6,636 bases of DNA from Victivallales bacterium (GCA_018648945.1 JABGQJ010000431.1:1-6636), one strand, 5' to 3'. Shown: positions 1 through 6,017, numbered from the stretch's first letter. The notes: a model not told the origin generated them from the letters alone. Made by a program: numbers and translations.

Positions 1-672
1 ATCCGCCGGGCCCGTCTGGACCGGCTGTGGAACCGGCTGGTCTCCGACCTGACAGACGCCTGCCACATCCATGTCCGGTGCGAGGAGCGCGTGCTCGCGG
101 GCAAGCGCCTGAAGGGCACGCATCGCGTGCTCTCCACCGCCGACCGCAGCGCCACCTGGATCGCCAAGGGCGACCGCGTGCCGACCGTCGGCTACAAGCC
201 CCAACTCGCCCGCAGCCGCAACGGTCTGGTCACCGCCATGCTCGTGCCCGAGGGCAACGCCACCGACTCGGCCATGTGCCTGCCGCTGACCAACGCGGCG
301 GCAGTGAACACCGGCGTGGTGCCCGCCCTCGCCAGCTTCGACGACGGCTACGCCTCCGCCGACAACCTCGCCAGGCTGGAGGATCTCGGCATCCGGGATG
401 TCAGCTTCAGCGGTGCCAAGGGCAAGAGGCTGCTCGGAGAGGAACTCTACGACGGCGAGACCATGCGAGATGCACGGCGAAACCGCTCCGCTGTCGAGTC
501 GCTCATGTTCTGCCTCAAGCACGGTCACGAGTTCGGCCAGTTGCGGCGACGGGGAATCGACGCGGTCCGCGCCGAGCTCACCGGCAAGACGGTTGTCTAC
601 AACTTCTGCCGCATCATCATGCTGCGGCGCAATGGGAAGGCAACTGCCGAACCGGATGCCAAAGCGGCCTGA
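1..672 (+). CDS. DDE transposase of an insertion sequence, 3' part
   Basis: The reading frame is open from base 1 to the TGA at 670-672, so the N-terminus lies outside the window. The protein would cut and join the ends of its own insertion sequence using a D-D-E metal-binding triad. Visible landmarks are STADRSATWIAKGDRVPTVGYK (shown here as STADRS...VGYK, bases 133-201), which resembles the catalytic-core strand around the first Asp in IS5/ISNCY-like transposases; SFDDGYASADN, with the second-Asp region at 340-345; and RSAVESLMFCLKHGHEFG, with the likely catalytic Glu codon at 496-498. The C-terminus (LTGKTVVYNFCRIIMLRR) has the usual basic end. D-to-E spacing is about 51-52 residues. The exact IS family cannot be settled without the missing 5' half and the terminal repeats; an ISNCY- or IS5-like assignment is my best guess. 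A GTG at 91 is an internal codon, not a convincing start. Confidence 0.8.
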   Translation: MRRARLDRLWNRLVSDLTDACHIHVRCEERVLAGKRLKGTHRVLSTADRSATWIAKGDRVPTVGYKPQLARSRNGLVTAMLVPEGNATDSAMCLPLTNAAAVNTGVVPALASFDDGYASADNLARLEDLGIRDVSFSGAKGKRLLGEELYDGETMRDARRNRSAVESLMFCLKHGHEFGQLRRRGIDAVRAELTGKTVVYNFCRIIMLRRNGKATAEPDAKAA

Positions 673-893
673 CCGCAACCGATACTGGAAACAACGCAGT
701 CGTCGCCCCCACCGACGGTCGCGACCCAACGCCCGAAAAGCGGCCCCGATGGGGCATACGCCACTCCAGTGCCGACTTCCCACCCCCCGGGCGTGCCTAA
801 CTGCTGCGCAGCCCGGCAGACGACCCCGAATCCCGGCCAACACACAGCACCAGAGGGCTTTTCGCGCGAGGTCTAGCTGGGAAATGGACAAAC
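673..893. other. Spacer without a recognisable gene
   Basis: This stretch lies between the transposase stop and the first hypothetical gene and should contain the right end of the insertion sequence. The end cannot be identified because its partner repeat is outside the window. A short GCCCC-GAT-GGGGC stem lies at 743-755 and has no T-run after it. Frames through this region are extensions of shadows of the transposase and have no supporting start site or protein pattern. Confidence 0.5.
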
Positions 894-1280
894 ATGAGCT
901 CCGAGTTCCACGGGAGCGCATCTAACTGGGCGGTCGCTTGGCCTGCAACCCGAATGCTTGGTGGGAAGTGGGCAGGCATGCTAAATGATCCGGATGACTT
1001 CGTAGGGATCGGGATAGGGTTCAACACCCCCAATCTCTATCGTCTTATACGGTCGATTTGTAGAGCGAAACGCCTAGGCAGAGCATCGGCAACCGATGTT
1101 AACCTAGGGGAGAAGCCGGCTCCTAAGAAGACGGGATCGGACCATACTTACGTCCCGCCGGTCCGACGCGATCCATCAACTTGGAAAGAAATCCGCAATC
1201 TGCTATTCTATGGATCCAGTCAGCCTGACTTTGACGGTCTTCGCACTCTGGATCAGCTGACCAATGGTGAGGGCGAATAA
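894..1280 (+). CDS. Hypothetical protein, 128 aa
   Basis: I do not recognise this protein. It is soluble in appearance, with no membrane segment or signal peptide and no motif I can assign. The N-terminal third is rich in Gly and Trp, the middle is basic (LYRLIRSICRAKRLGRAS), and the C-terminal third is mixed and polar (RDPSTWKEIRNLLFYG). The start is uncertain. The ATG at 894 has only a weak purine-rich stretch upstream, while the ATG at 978 (residue 29) follows GGTGGGAAGTGGG and would give a 100-aa protein. The gene is supported mainly by its link to the next one: its TAA stop overlaps the following ATG as TAATG, and the next gene's ribosome site (GGTGAGGG, 1266-1273) lies inside it. Base composition is visibly lower in GC than the transposase and recombinase genes around it. 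Confidence 0.5.
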   Translation: MSSEFHGSASNWAVAWPATRMLGGKWAGMLNDPDDFVGIGIGFNTPNLYRLIRSICRAKRLGRASATDVNLGEKPAPKKTGSDHTYVPPVRRDPSTWKEIRNLLFYGSSQPDFDGLRTLDQLTNGEGE

Positions 1281-1936
1281 TGAGACCTGCAACTCAATTG
1301 ATTCTTCTGTCCCTGTGTGCGGCATCAGCTGGTTGCGGCCTTCTGCCGGGGTATGCCAGGTCTGTTGCCCTTGGCAGACAGAGACCATCGTCAGCACCCG
1401 TCGAGGACCGCGCCGCATGGCTGGAATATGCGATCAAGTGCGGCTACGAGACGATGGTGTTCAAGAGTCCGGGCTCCTTGCGGCACCCCCCATACCTCAT
1501 ACGGAGGATTCCTGCTGATGGGGCCACCCCCCCTCTTGTCGCGTACTCGCAGGGATTTGACGTAGAGTTTGGGGACGGCGTTTTCCCTGGGTTTGAGATA
1601 GAGATGGTCGTGCTTCCGTCCGATCCGTCTGGTCCACTGGCGAAGGACCCTATCCGTTTCGGCAAAATGCATATGAGTGGGGCGATCAGGGATAGAGCAA
1701 CATACGAGGTGGTCTCCCGTCTCAACCGGAAGTGGGTAGTCTTTCGATACTACTCCGGCGAAGACAAAGAACACCTGGTTGGATCGCACCATGAAGCCAT
1801 TGTTGGTGGGTACCACGTCCGGCTGTCGTTCGCTTACCAGCATCGCTACGACGGCAATTACGAGGAGTGGTCCGCCTCCCGGCGCAAGATCGAGGAGGAT
1901 GTCGTGGCCTCTCTGCGGGTTCTCCCTGCGGAATGA
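1280..1936 (+). CDS. Predicted lipoprotein of unknown function, 218 aa
   Basis: The protein starts with a short lipoprotein signal: MRP, then the hydrophobic stretch LILLSLCAASAG, then Cys19. SAGC serves as the lipobox, so signal peptidase II cleavage and lipid anchoring at Cys19 are likely. The residue after Cys is Gly rather than Asp, which would favour outer-membrane sorting by the enterobacterial +2 rule if the host uses it. The mature part is about 200 residues of mixed, apparently beta-rich sequence (for example RKWVVFRYYSGED and YHVRLSFAYQHRYDG), ending in an amphipathic stretch, SRRKIEEDVVASLRVLP. I cannot assign a family. The ATG is chosen because GGTGAGGG sits 6 bases upstream and the signal peptide begins immediately. 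The one-base overlap with the preceding stop predicts translational coupling, so the two products may work together. Confidence 0.75.
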   Translation: MRPATQLILLSLCAASAGCGLLPGYARSVALGRQRPSSAPVEDRAAWLEYAIKCGYETMVFKSPGSLRHPPYLIRRIPADGATPPLVAYSQGFDVEFGDGVFPGFEIEMVVLPSDPSGPLAKDPIRFGKMHMSGAIRDRATYEVVSRLNRKWVVFRYYSGEDKEHLVGSHHEAIVGGYHVRLSFAYQHRYDGNYEEWSASRRKIEEDVVASLRVLPAE

Positions 1937-1961
1937 TCCTGTGGGGTAAAGCTTGGTGCGA

Positions 1962-1974
1962 AGCCTGGGGACAG
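1962..1974 (+). repeat. Direct repeat copy 1, AGCCTGGGGACAG
   Basis: This 13-base sequence is repeated exactly at 2169-2181, and both copies are followed by related T-rich sequence (TGCATCTTCTGA here, GTGATTCTTGGTTGA there). From general knowledge, short repeats containing GGGGACAG or GGGGTCAG often lie beside RAYT genes. A role as a repeat recognised or spread by the neighbouring transposase is inference. Confidence 0.5.
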
Positions 1975-2168
1975 TGCATCTTCTGATTTTCAAGCGTTCT
2001 GGTGGTTTTCGGGCGCAACAAGTTCCCGCTGCTCCCTGAACTGCGCGCGGCGAGTGGACCGGCCCGATCAGTGGATTTGGCATCTTGAAACGTAAGCGTC
2101 CGGTGAACTACACCCGTGGTGCCTTCTTGGGTGTGCCTGCCAAGAGCGAGTGCGATCGGTTCAGCGAG

Positions 2169-2181
2169 AGCCTGGGGACAG
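2169..2181 (+). repeat. Direct repeat copy 2, AGCCTGGGGACAG
   Basis: This is an exact copy of the sequence at 1962-1974 and lies 87 bases before the RAYT start codon. No strong hairpin is formed by either copy alone. The 3' partner repeat of a RAYT cassette, if there is one, would lie beyond the right edge of the window. Confidence 0.5.
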
Positions 2182-2268
2182 GTGATTCTTGGTTGACTTG
2201 GGCTGATTCGTGAGGACGGTGGCTGCGTTGGTGGTCATCACCTTCACCTGAGTCCGGGAGGCGTTCCG

Positions 2269-2457
2269 ATGCGTTGCAGGCGAATCCGCTACGACCGCGA
2301 GGACTGCTACTACCACCTGATGAACCGGGTGGCGGGGGAGCCAGGGCACTATCCGCTGGGCGATGTGGAGAAGGAGACCCTCTTTCGCCTGGCGGTGGAT
2401 CTCTCGCGTTTCTACTCGCTGGACCTGCTGTCGGTGGTGGTGATGGGCAACCACTAT
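2269..2457 (+). pseudogene. RAYT (Y1-family transposase) 5' fragment
   Basis: These 63 codons are the N-terminal part of a REP-associated tyrosine transposase, a single-strand HUH-type nuclease family related to IS200/IS605 TnpA. The evidence is YYHLMNRVAGEPG (residues 14-26, the opening strand, usually YH-x-x-NR), EKETLFRLAVDLSRFYSLDLLS, and VVVMGNHY (residues 56-63), which runs into the first His (H62) of the HUH motif. The ATG at 2269 follows GGGAGG (2256-2261) by seven bases. The frame then enters the RIT element, adds seven foreign residues (LCGAPHK) and stops at TAA 2479-2481, inside the element edge. The rest of the gene continues at 6018. The resulting 70-aa peptide lacks the second His and the catalytic helix, so it should be inactive. 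Confidence 0.9.
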
Positions 2458-2477
2458 TTATGTGGCGCACCACATAA
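2458..2477. repeat. Perfect palindrome at the left edge of the RIT element
   Basis: TTATGTGG and CCACATAA form perfect 8-base arms around a 4-base centre (CGCA). It lies between the broken RAYT codon and the terminal inverted repeat and has no equivalent copy outside the right repeat. The arms resemble TTATGTGA at the inner end of the terminal repeat, so it may be a paired binding site for one of the recombinases, or a remnant of the junction. Confidence 0.75.
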
Positions 2478-2479
2478 GT

Positions 2480-2508
2480 AATGGTATGTGCAGCGTTCCG
2501 TTATGTGA
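2480..2508 (+). repeat. Left terminal inverted repeat of the RIT element
   Basis: This 29-bp sequence matches the reverse complement of 5987-6015 at 26 positions: the first 15 bases (AATGGTATGTGCAGC) and last 8 (TTATGTGA) are identical, with the three differences lying between them. Its two blocks, TATGTGCAGC (2485-2494) and TCCGTTATGTG (2497-2507), both recur near the right end at 5914-5928. These are likely recombinase binding sites. Confidence 0.88.
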
Positions 2509-2614
2509 CGGGCTCTGCTCGCCATGCATGCCGCGGTCCTCCAGCCGCCTCGCCCGGCGCTGTGGCGATTCTGGTTGACTCAACATAATCTGTTTCCATG
2601 ACTGTCTCCTCACC

Positions 2615-2626
2615 GCCCTTCGGGGC
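2615..2626 (+). promoter_or_regulatory. Small UUCG-loop hairpin in the ritA leader
   Basis: GCCC-TTCG-GGGC forms a four-pair stem closed by a C(UUCG)G tetraloop, 20 bases before the ritA ATG and just ahead of its ribosome site (GAGGTG, 2637-2642). Such loops are unusually stable in RNA for their size. A regulatory effect is speculation, and the rest of the leader (2509-2646) shows no convincing promoter. Confidence 0.3.
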
Positions 2627-2646
2627 ACAACATCACGAGGTGCGTC

Positions 2647-3918
2647 ATGGACTTGACCGACTTCTTCACTGTCGACGGCTGCGTGGCAAGGTACCGCGAG
2701 CCGCCCCTTGGTGCGCTGCTGGACCGGTTCTGCGACTGGCTGTCGGCGCAGGGGTTCCGGAGGGAGAGCGTGCGCTGGCACGTTGGCCGCATTGGCCACC
2801 TGAACCGCTATCTGGCCGGAGTGGGAGTGGCTGACTCGACGGGACTGGACGCATCGGTCATCGAGCTGTTCCTGTCGCGCCATCGTCCGGGGCTGCGCTG
2901 CTGTTGCGGGACAGGCTCGGTGCATGCAGGTATGCGTCGAGCGACCGCGCGCTTCTCGCAGTTTCTTGTGGCGACCGGGCGGCCAGGGTTCCTGCCCTGC
3001 GGGAGAGATGTGGGTGCCCCGGTCCCGGAACACTTCATCCGGTGGTTGAGGGACTGCCAGGGCTGTGCGGCGGGAACCCTCAGGCTGCGCCGCCAGTGTC
3101 TGGCGAAGTCCCTCGGTTGGCTGGGGAGCGACGCGGCGCGGGAACGGCTTGGGGCGCTGACCGGCGGTGAGATCCGAGGGTTCTTTCTGGAGTATTGTCG
3201 GAACCGGGGGCGGGCAAGCCGCTGCTCGATGCAGTCGACGCTGCGGACATTCCTGAGGTTCTGCTTCCTCCAGCGCTGGATGGTGCGGGATCTTGCTCCC
3301 GCCGTGCCGACGCTGCGTACCTACCGGCTGTCCGGTCTTCCCCGTGGGATCGGGGACGCGGAAGCGCGTCGTCTGCTGGCGTCGATCGAACGCTCGACCG
3401 CAGTTGGGAAACGCGACTACGCCATGATTCAGTTGCTGTACAGCTATGGCGTGCGAGGCGGGCAGGTTCGAGCCCTTCGCCTCGACGACATCGACTGGCG
3501 GGGCCAGCGAATCCGCTTCGCTGCCGCGAAGCATGGCAAACCGGTCGAGCAGCCTCTCCTCGGTCATGTGGGCGAAGCACTGCTGGACTATCTCCGTGCC
3601 GGTCGGCAGGACACATGCCATGCGGAGGTCTTCCTCACTTCGCGAGCCCCGATCGGCCCCCTTGCGCACACGACCGCCCTGTCGGCGGTCGTCGAGCGGC
3701 GCATGCGCGCGGCCGTAGTCTCGGCGCCATCCTGCGGCACGCATGCCTTCCGTCACTGTTTCGTCTCCCGGGTGATCAATGGCGGTGGCTCGATCAAGGC
3801 TGTCGCCGATATGATCGGGCACCGTTCGCTGTCCACAACCTTCATCTATGCCAAAGTGGACTTCGCGGGGCTTCGCAGAGTCCCCCTCGATTGGCCTGGC
3901 AAGGAGGTGGTGCCATGA
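2647..3918 (+). CDS. ritA: RitA-type tyrosine recombinase, 423 aa
   Basis: This is the first recombinase of the RIT trio. The N-terminal half (about residues 20-220) is the helical DNA-binding arm (for example VRWHVGRIGHLNRYL and STLRTFLRFCFLQRW). The C-terminal half is the catalytic domain, and all expected active-site residues are visible: Arg270 in YSYGVRGGQVRAL, a beta-hairpin Lys (295 or 298) in AAKHGK, His366 and Arg369 in THAFRH, His392 in IGHRSLS, and nucleophile Tyr401 in FIYAKVD. The usual Glu after the first Arg is replaced (GGQV), which is tolerated in parts of the family. The ATG follows GAGGTG at 2637-2642. Its TGA stop overlaps the ritB ATG by four bases (ATGA), indicating a coupled operon. 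It should act by nicking DNA through a 3'-phosphotyrosine link at the element ends. Homology is secure; its individual role within the trio is not known from sequence. Confidence 0.92.
   Translation: MDLTDFFTVDGCVARYREPPLGALLDRFCDWLSAQGFRRESVRWHVGRIGHLNRYLAGVGVADSTGLDASVIELFLSRHRPGLRCCCGTGSVHAGMRRATARFSQFLVATGRPGFLPCGRDVGAPVPEHFIRWLRDCQGCAAGTLRLRRQCLAKSLGWLGSDAARERLGALTGGEIRGFFLEYCRNRGRASRCSMQSTLRTFLRFCFLQRWMVRDLAPAVPTLRTYRLSGLPRGIGDAEARRLLASIERSTAVGKRDYAMIQLLYSYGVRGGQVRALRLDDIDWRGQRIRFAAAKHGKPVEQPLLGHVGEALLDYLRAGRQDTCHAEVFLTSRAPIGPLAHTTALSAVVERRMRAAVVSAPSCGTHAFRHCFVSRVINGGGSIKAVADMIGHRSLSTTFIYAKVDFAGLRRVPLDWPGKEVVP
3901..3910 (+). promoter_or_regulatory. Strong ribosome binding site for ritB
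   Basis: AAGGAGGTGG lies inside the last codons of ritA, with four bases between it and the ritB ATG at 3915. It decides the ritB start, because the same frame stays open far upstream to 3195 without any comparable signal. Confidence 0.85.
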
Positions 3919-4880
3919 AGCAGGTGACCTTCACCAGTTGCCTGGCAGACGCCATGGGCAACTTCTTCGCGCTCCGCCAGCTGTCCGGGACCGACTACCG
4001 CTCCCAAGCTCTTTTGCTGGCCCGCTTCGACCGCTTTCTGGCCGGCGAAGGCTTTGTTGGGGCTTGTCCCGACGCTGGCGTGGTTCAACGCTATCTGGCC
4101 ACCGCCGTCGGACTCGCCCCCCGATCCCGCGCCAACCTGTTGTGCGTCCTGCGACAGTTCTGCCTGGAACTGGCCATGGCTGCATCCCAGTGCTGCGTCC
4201 CGGAGCCCGAACGAGGCATCTGCTCTGCGGACGCCCATGTCCCCCACATCTACAGCGACGCCGAGATCCGGGCGATCCTGAAGGGGGCGCTCGGGCTGGG
4301 TCCCCCCGGCTCTATCCGCCCGCAGACCTTCCACACGCTCTTCGGACTGCTCTGGAGCAGCGGCCTGCGAATCGGCGAGGCGATGGCGCTCGATCTGCGG
4401 GACGCTTGCGCCGACTCGATGCGCCTGCACATCCGCAACGGCAAGTTCCGCAAGGCGCGCTGGGTGCCGCTCTCGGAGTCCACGGGGGACGTTCTCCGGA
4501 ACTACATCAATCTGCGTTGCGGGATGTTCCCGCCCACCGACCGGAGCGCGCTGTTCGTAAACGTGCGGGGTGATCGACTGAGACACTCCTCGGTCTACGT
4601 GGCGTTCCATGACGTGCTTGCTGCCGCCCGCATCCCCAAGACAGCAACGAACGGTCCGCGCATCCACGACTTCCGGCACACGTTCGCCGTGCGACGCGTG
4701 CTTCTGTGGTACGCACAGGACCTGGATGTCAACGCGCTGCTGCCATCCCTCGCCACCTACATGGGGCATGTCGGGATCACCTCCACTCAAGTCTACCTGA
4801 ACGGAGCCGCCGCGCTGCTCGGCCCGGTCGGCGAACGCTTCCACGACCATTTCGCCAAGAATATACACGGGAGGGCCTGA
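3915..4880 (+). CDS. ritB: RitB-type tyrosine recombinase, 321 aa
   Basis: This is the second recombinase of the trio. An N-terminal core-binding-like region (about residues 10-95, including LLLARFDRFLAGEGF and RANLLCVLRQFCLELA) precedes a complete catalytic domain: Arg152 and Glu155 in SSGLRIGEAMAL, a hairpin Lys (about 177) in RNGKFRKARWVPL, His251 and Arg254 in IHDFRHTFAVRR, His285 in YMGHVGITS, and Tyr294 in STQVYLN. The start is the ATG at 3915, overlapping the ritA stop, because of the strong ribosome site just before it; the frame upstream of that codon reads across ritA and does not resemble protein. It ends two bases before ritC. Everything needed for strand cleavage appears present, so with RitA it is one of the two members likely to be catalytically active. 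Confidence 0.92.
   Translation: MKQVTFTSCLADAMGNFFALRQLSGTDYRSQALLLARFDRFLAGEGFVGACPDAGVVQRYLATAVGLAPRSRANLLCVLRQFCLELAMAASQCCVPEPERGICSADAHVPHIYSDAEIRAILKGALGLGPPGSIRPQTFHTLFGLLWSSGLRIGEAMALDLRDACADSMRLHIRNGKFRKARWVPLSESTGDVLRNYINLRCGMFPPTDRSALFVNVRGDRLRHSSVYVAFHDVLAAARIPKTATNGPRIHDFRHTFAVRRVLLWYAQDLDVNALLPSLATYMGHVGITSTQVYLNGAAALLGPVGERFHDHFAKNIHGRA
4869..4875 (+). promoter_or_regulatory. Ribosome binding site for ritC
   Basis: GGGAGGG lies within the last codons of ritB, seven bases before the ATG at 4883. It fixes the ritC start against a longer open frame that begins at 4706 inside ritB. Confidence 0.8.
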
Positions 4881-4882
4881 AC

Positions 4883-5938
4883 ATGGACACCCCACACTCG
4901 CAGCATCCGGTCGCGCAGTACGTGCGCCCGTTCTTCCGCGAACACCTCACCGCCGAACGAGGCCTGTCGAGCAACACGGTCGCCGCCTATCGCGACGCCA
5001 TGAAGCTGCTTCTCGCCTTTGCAGCCGACCGTTCGCGCGTACCTCCCGAGGAACTGACAGTCGAGGGGCTCGACGAGCACACCATCCTCGCGTTCCTCGA
5101 CCATATCGAGACCGCGCGCGCGTGTTCGGTCGCCACCCGCAACGCTCGCCTTGCCGCCATCCGCGCCTTCTTCCGCTTCCTCGCCGGACAGGAGCCGCTG
5201 CTCCTAGAGCAGTGCCGCCGGGTCCGCACCATCCCCCGCAAACGGGCCGCCGTTCGTTCCCTGGACTACCTCGACGAGGCCGAGATGGCCGCGTTGCTCG
5301 CCGCTGTCGTCCCCGGTCACCGCCTCGCCGGGCGCGACGAGGCCCTCCTGCTGTTCATGTACAACACCGGTGCCCGCGCTCAGGAGGTGGCGGATCTGGA
5401 GATCGGGGATCTCCGGCTCGACCGCCCCGGCCACGTCAGGCTGCATGGCAAGGGTCGCAAGGAACGGGCATGTCCACTCTGGCCGGAGACCGTCCAAGCC
5501 CTCGAACGGCACATCGCGCAACGATGGCCCAAGCACCGAAACGACCCCCATCTGTTCCTCAACGCCAACGGCGAGCCGATCACTCGCTTCGGCATCCGCC
5601 ACATCGTCCGCAAGTACGCCGCCAAGGCTGCCGAGGCCTGCCCGTCGATCACCGCCAAGCAAGTCACTGCCCACACCATGGGCCACTCAACCGCCATGCA
5701 CCTCATCCACTCCGGGAGTGACATCAACAGCGTCAGGCTCTGGCTCGGCCACGCCGATCTCAACACCACGCACATCTACGTCGAGATCGATCTGGAAATG
5801 AAACGGAAGATACTCCAACGCTGCTCACCGCCGCCAGCGACCAACCGGAGGCGAACTCCCGCCTGGCTCCAACCCGGCATCCTTGCCTGGCTCGAAAACC
5901 TGACCGGGACGGCTCCGTTATGTGCAGCAAGCACATGA
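4883..5938 (+). CDS. ritC: RitC-type tyrosine recombinase with altered active site, 351 aa
   Basis: This is the third recombinase of the trio and the most XerC/D-like. Residues 10-105 form the SAM-like core-binding domain (ERGLSSNTVAAYRDAMKLL, RNARLAAIRAFFRFLAGQ). The catalytic domain shows Arg165 and Glu168 in NTGARAQEVADL, Lys190 in LHGKGRKER, His264 in VTAHTMGHSTAMHL, His290 in WLGHADLNTT, and Tyr299 in THIYVEID. The second catalytic Arg, expected three residues after His264 (HT-x-RH in relatives), is Gly267, codon GGC at 5681-5683. This could abolish cleavage while leaving DNA binding and partner contacts intact. A C-terminal tail with PAWLQPGILAWLENL resembles the W-x-x...FL ending of RitC proteins. 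The stop TGA lies in a hairpin-forming repeat at the element end. The gene is full length with no frameshift. Confidence 0.9.
   Translation: MDTPHSQHPVAQYVRPFFREHLTAERGLSSNTVAAYRDAMKLLLAFAADRSRVPPEELTVEGLDEHTILAFLDHIETARACSVATRNARLAAIRAFFRFLAGQEPLLLEQCRRVRTIPRKRAAVRSLDYLDEAEMAALLAAVVPGHRLAGRDEALLLFMYNTGARAQEVADLEIGDLRLDRPGHVRLHGKGRKERACPLWPETVQALERHIAQRWPKHRNDPHLFLNANGEPITRFGIRHIVRKYAAKAAEACPSITAKQVTAHTMGHSTAMHLIHSGSDINSVRLWLGHADLNTTHIYVEIDLEMKRKILQRCSPPPATNRRRTPAWLQPGILAWLENLTGTAPLCAAST
5914..5936. repeat. Subterminal repeat and hairpin at the 3' end of ritC
   Basis: TCCGTTATGTG (5914-5924) repeats 2497-2507 directly, and TATGTGCAGC (5919-5928) repeats 2485-2494; here the two blocks overlap as one. 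ATGTGC and GCACAT (5920-5925 and 5931-5936) also form a six-base inverted repeat with a five-base loop. It overlaps the last codons of ritC, so coding sequence doubles as a likely recombinase binding site. Confidence 0.75.
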
Positions 5939-5944
5939 GTGACA

Positions 5945-5964
5945 GCCCCAAGGCAAGGCGGGGC
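5945..5964 (+). terminator. Possible weak stem after ritC
   Basis: GCCCC (5945-5949) can pair with GGGGC (5960-5964) around a ten-base loop, seven bases after the ritC stop. No T-run follows, so it is a poor intrinsic terminator and may be chance in GC-rich DNA. Confidence 0.2.
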
Positions 5965-5986
5965 AGGCCGAGTAGACGCACCGGGT

Positions 5987-6015
5987 TCACATAATCGAAG
6001 GCTGCACATACCATT
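5987..6015 (-). repeat. Right terminal inverted repeat of the RIT element
   Basis: The reverse complement of this sequence matches the left repeat at 26 of 29 positions, with identical outer 15 and inner 8 bases. Two bases separate its outer end from base 6018, where the RAYT frame resumes, whereas 22 bases separate the left repeat from the other half of the RAYT. The ends are therefore asymmetric. Confidence 0.88.
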
Positions 6016-6017
6016 GC

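Larger units (their letters stand above)
1937..2268. other. 332-bp spacer upstream of the RAYT gene
   Basis: No gene is convincing here. A 42-codon open frame from a TTG at 2085 to a TGA at 2211 lacks a ribosome site and a recognisable protein pattern. The stretch holds two direct copies of AGCCTGGGGACAG about 200 bases apart, and ends with the RAYT ribosome site CCGGGAGG just before 2262. Frames on the minus strand across it are not supported by start signals or conserved motifs. Confidence 0.5.
2458..6017 (+). mobile_element. RIT element (recombinase in trio) inserted in a RAYT gene
   Basis: Three adjacent tyrosine recombinases in the fixed order and sizes of RIT elements (423, 321 and 351 aa) are bounded by 29-bp imperfect terminal inverted repeats at 2480-2508 and 5987-6015, and the whole block splits a RAYT coding sequence. 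The edges were chosen by rejoining that gene: base 2457 joined to 6018 restores frame and gives MGNHYHIVCSAPAEAP, which fits the family. An alternative join (2454 to 6009) gives NHYHCHIV and cannot be excluded, so the edges are uncertain by up to about nine bases. No cargo gene is present. No clear target duplication is visible. The known family gives the class; the exact target and chemistry are inferred. Confidence 0.88.

Noticed and set aside
743..755. GCCCC-GAT-GGGGC stem as a terminator after the transposase.
   Set aside because: There is no T-run, the stem is five pairs with a three-base loop, and such stems are common by chance in GC-rich DNA.
978..1070. Resemblance of FVGIGIGFNTPNLYRL to the end of an RHS core, which would make 894-1936 a toxin/immunity pair.
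   Set aside because: The likeness is confined to a few residues (PNLYR); the RHS core, its preceding repeats and the usual DP-x-G signature are absent.
2085..2213. A 42-codon frame in the spacer before the RAYT.
   Set aside because: It has a TTG start with no ribosome site, no recognisable domain, and it contains one of the direct repeats.
2571..2603. TTGACT at 2575-2580 as the -35 box of a ritA promoter.
   Set aside because: The AT-rich CATAAT is only three bases away and nothing like a -10 box lies 16-18 bases downstream, so the call is unsupported.
2458..3822. A 454-codon open frame on the minus strand opposite ritA.
   Set aside because: It is an antisense shadow of a GC-rich gene. The product is a low-order Pro/Arg/Gln-rich string with no motifs, while the plus strand carries all tyrosine-recombinase residues.
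3195..3914. Upstream extension of the ritB frame inside ritA.
   Set aside because: The extension is out of frame with ritA, is not protein-like, and the strong ribosome site before 3915 fixes the start.
4706..4882. Upstream extension of the ritC frame inside ritB.
   Set aside because: It reads across the ritB active-site region in another frame; GGGAGGG before the ATG at 4883 explains the true start.
2458..6017. The insert as an intron or intein that would restore the RAYT product.
   Set aside because: There is no reverse transcriptase, intron core or intein splicing motif; the encoded proteins are tyrosine recombinases and the left frame stops at 2479-2481.
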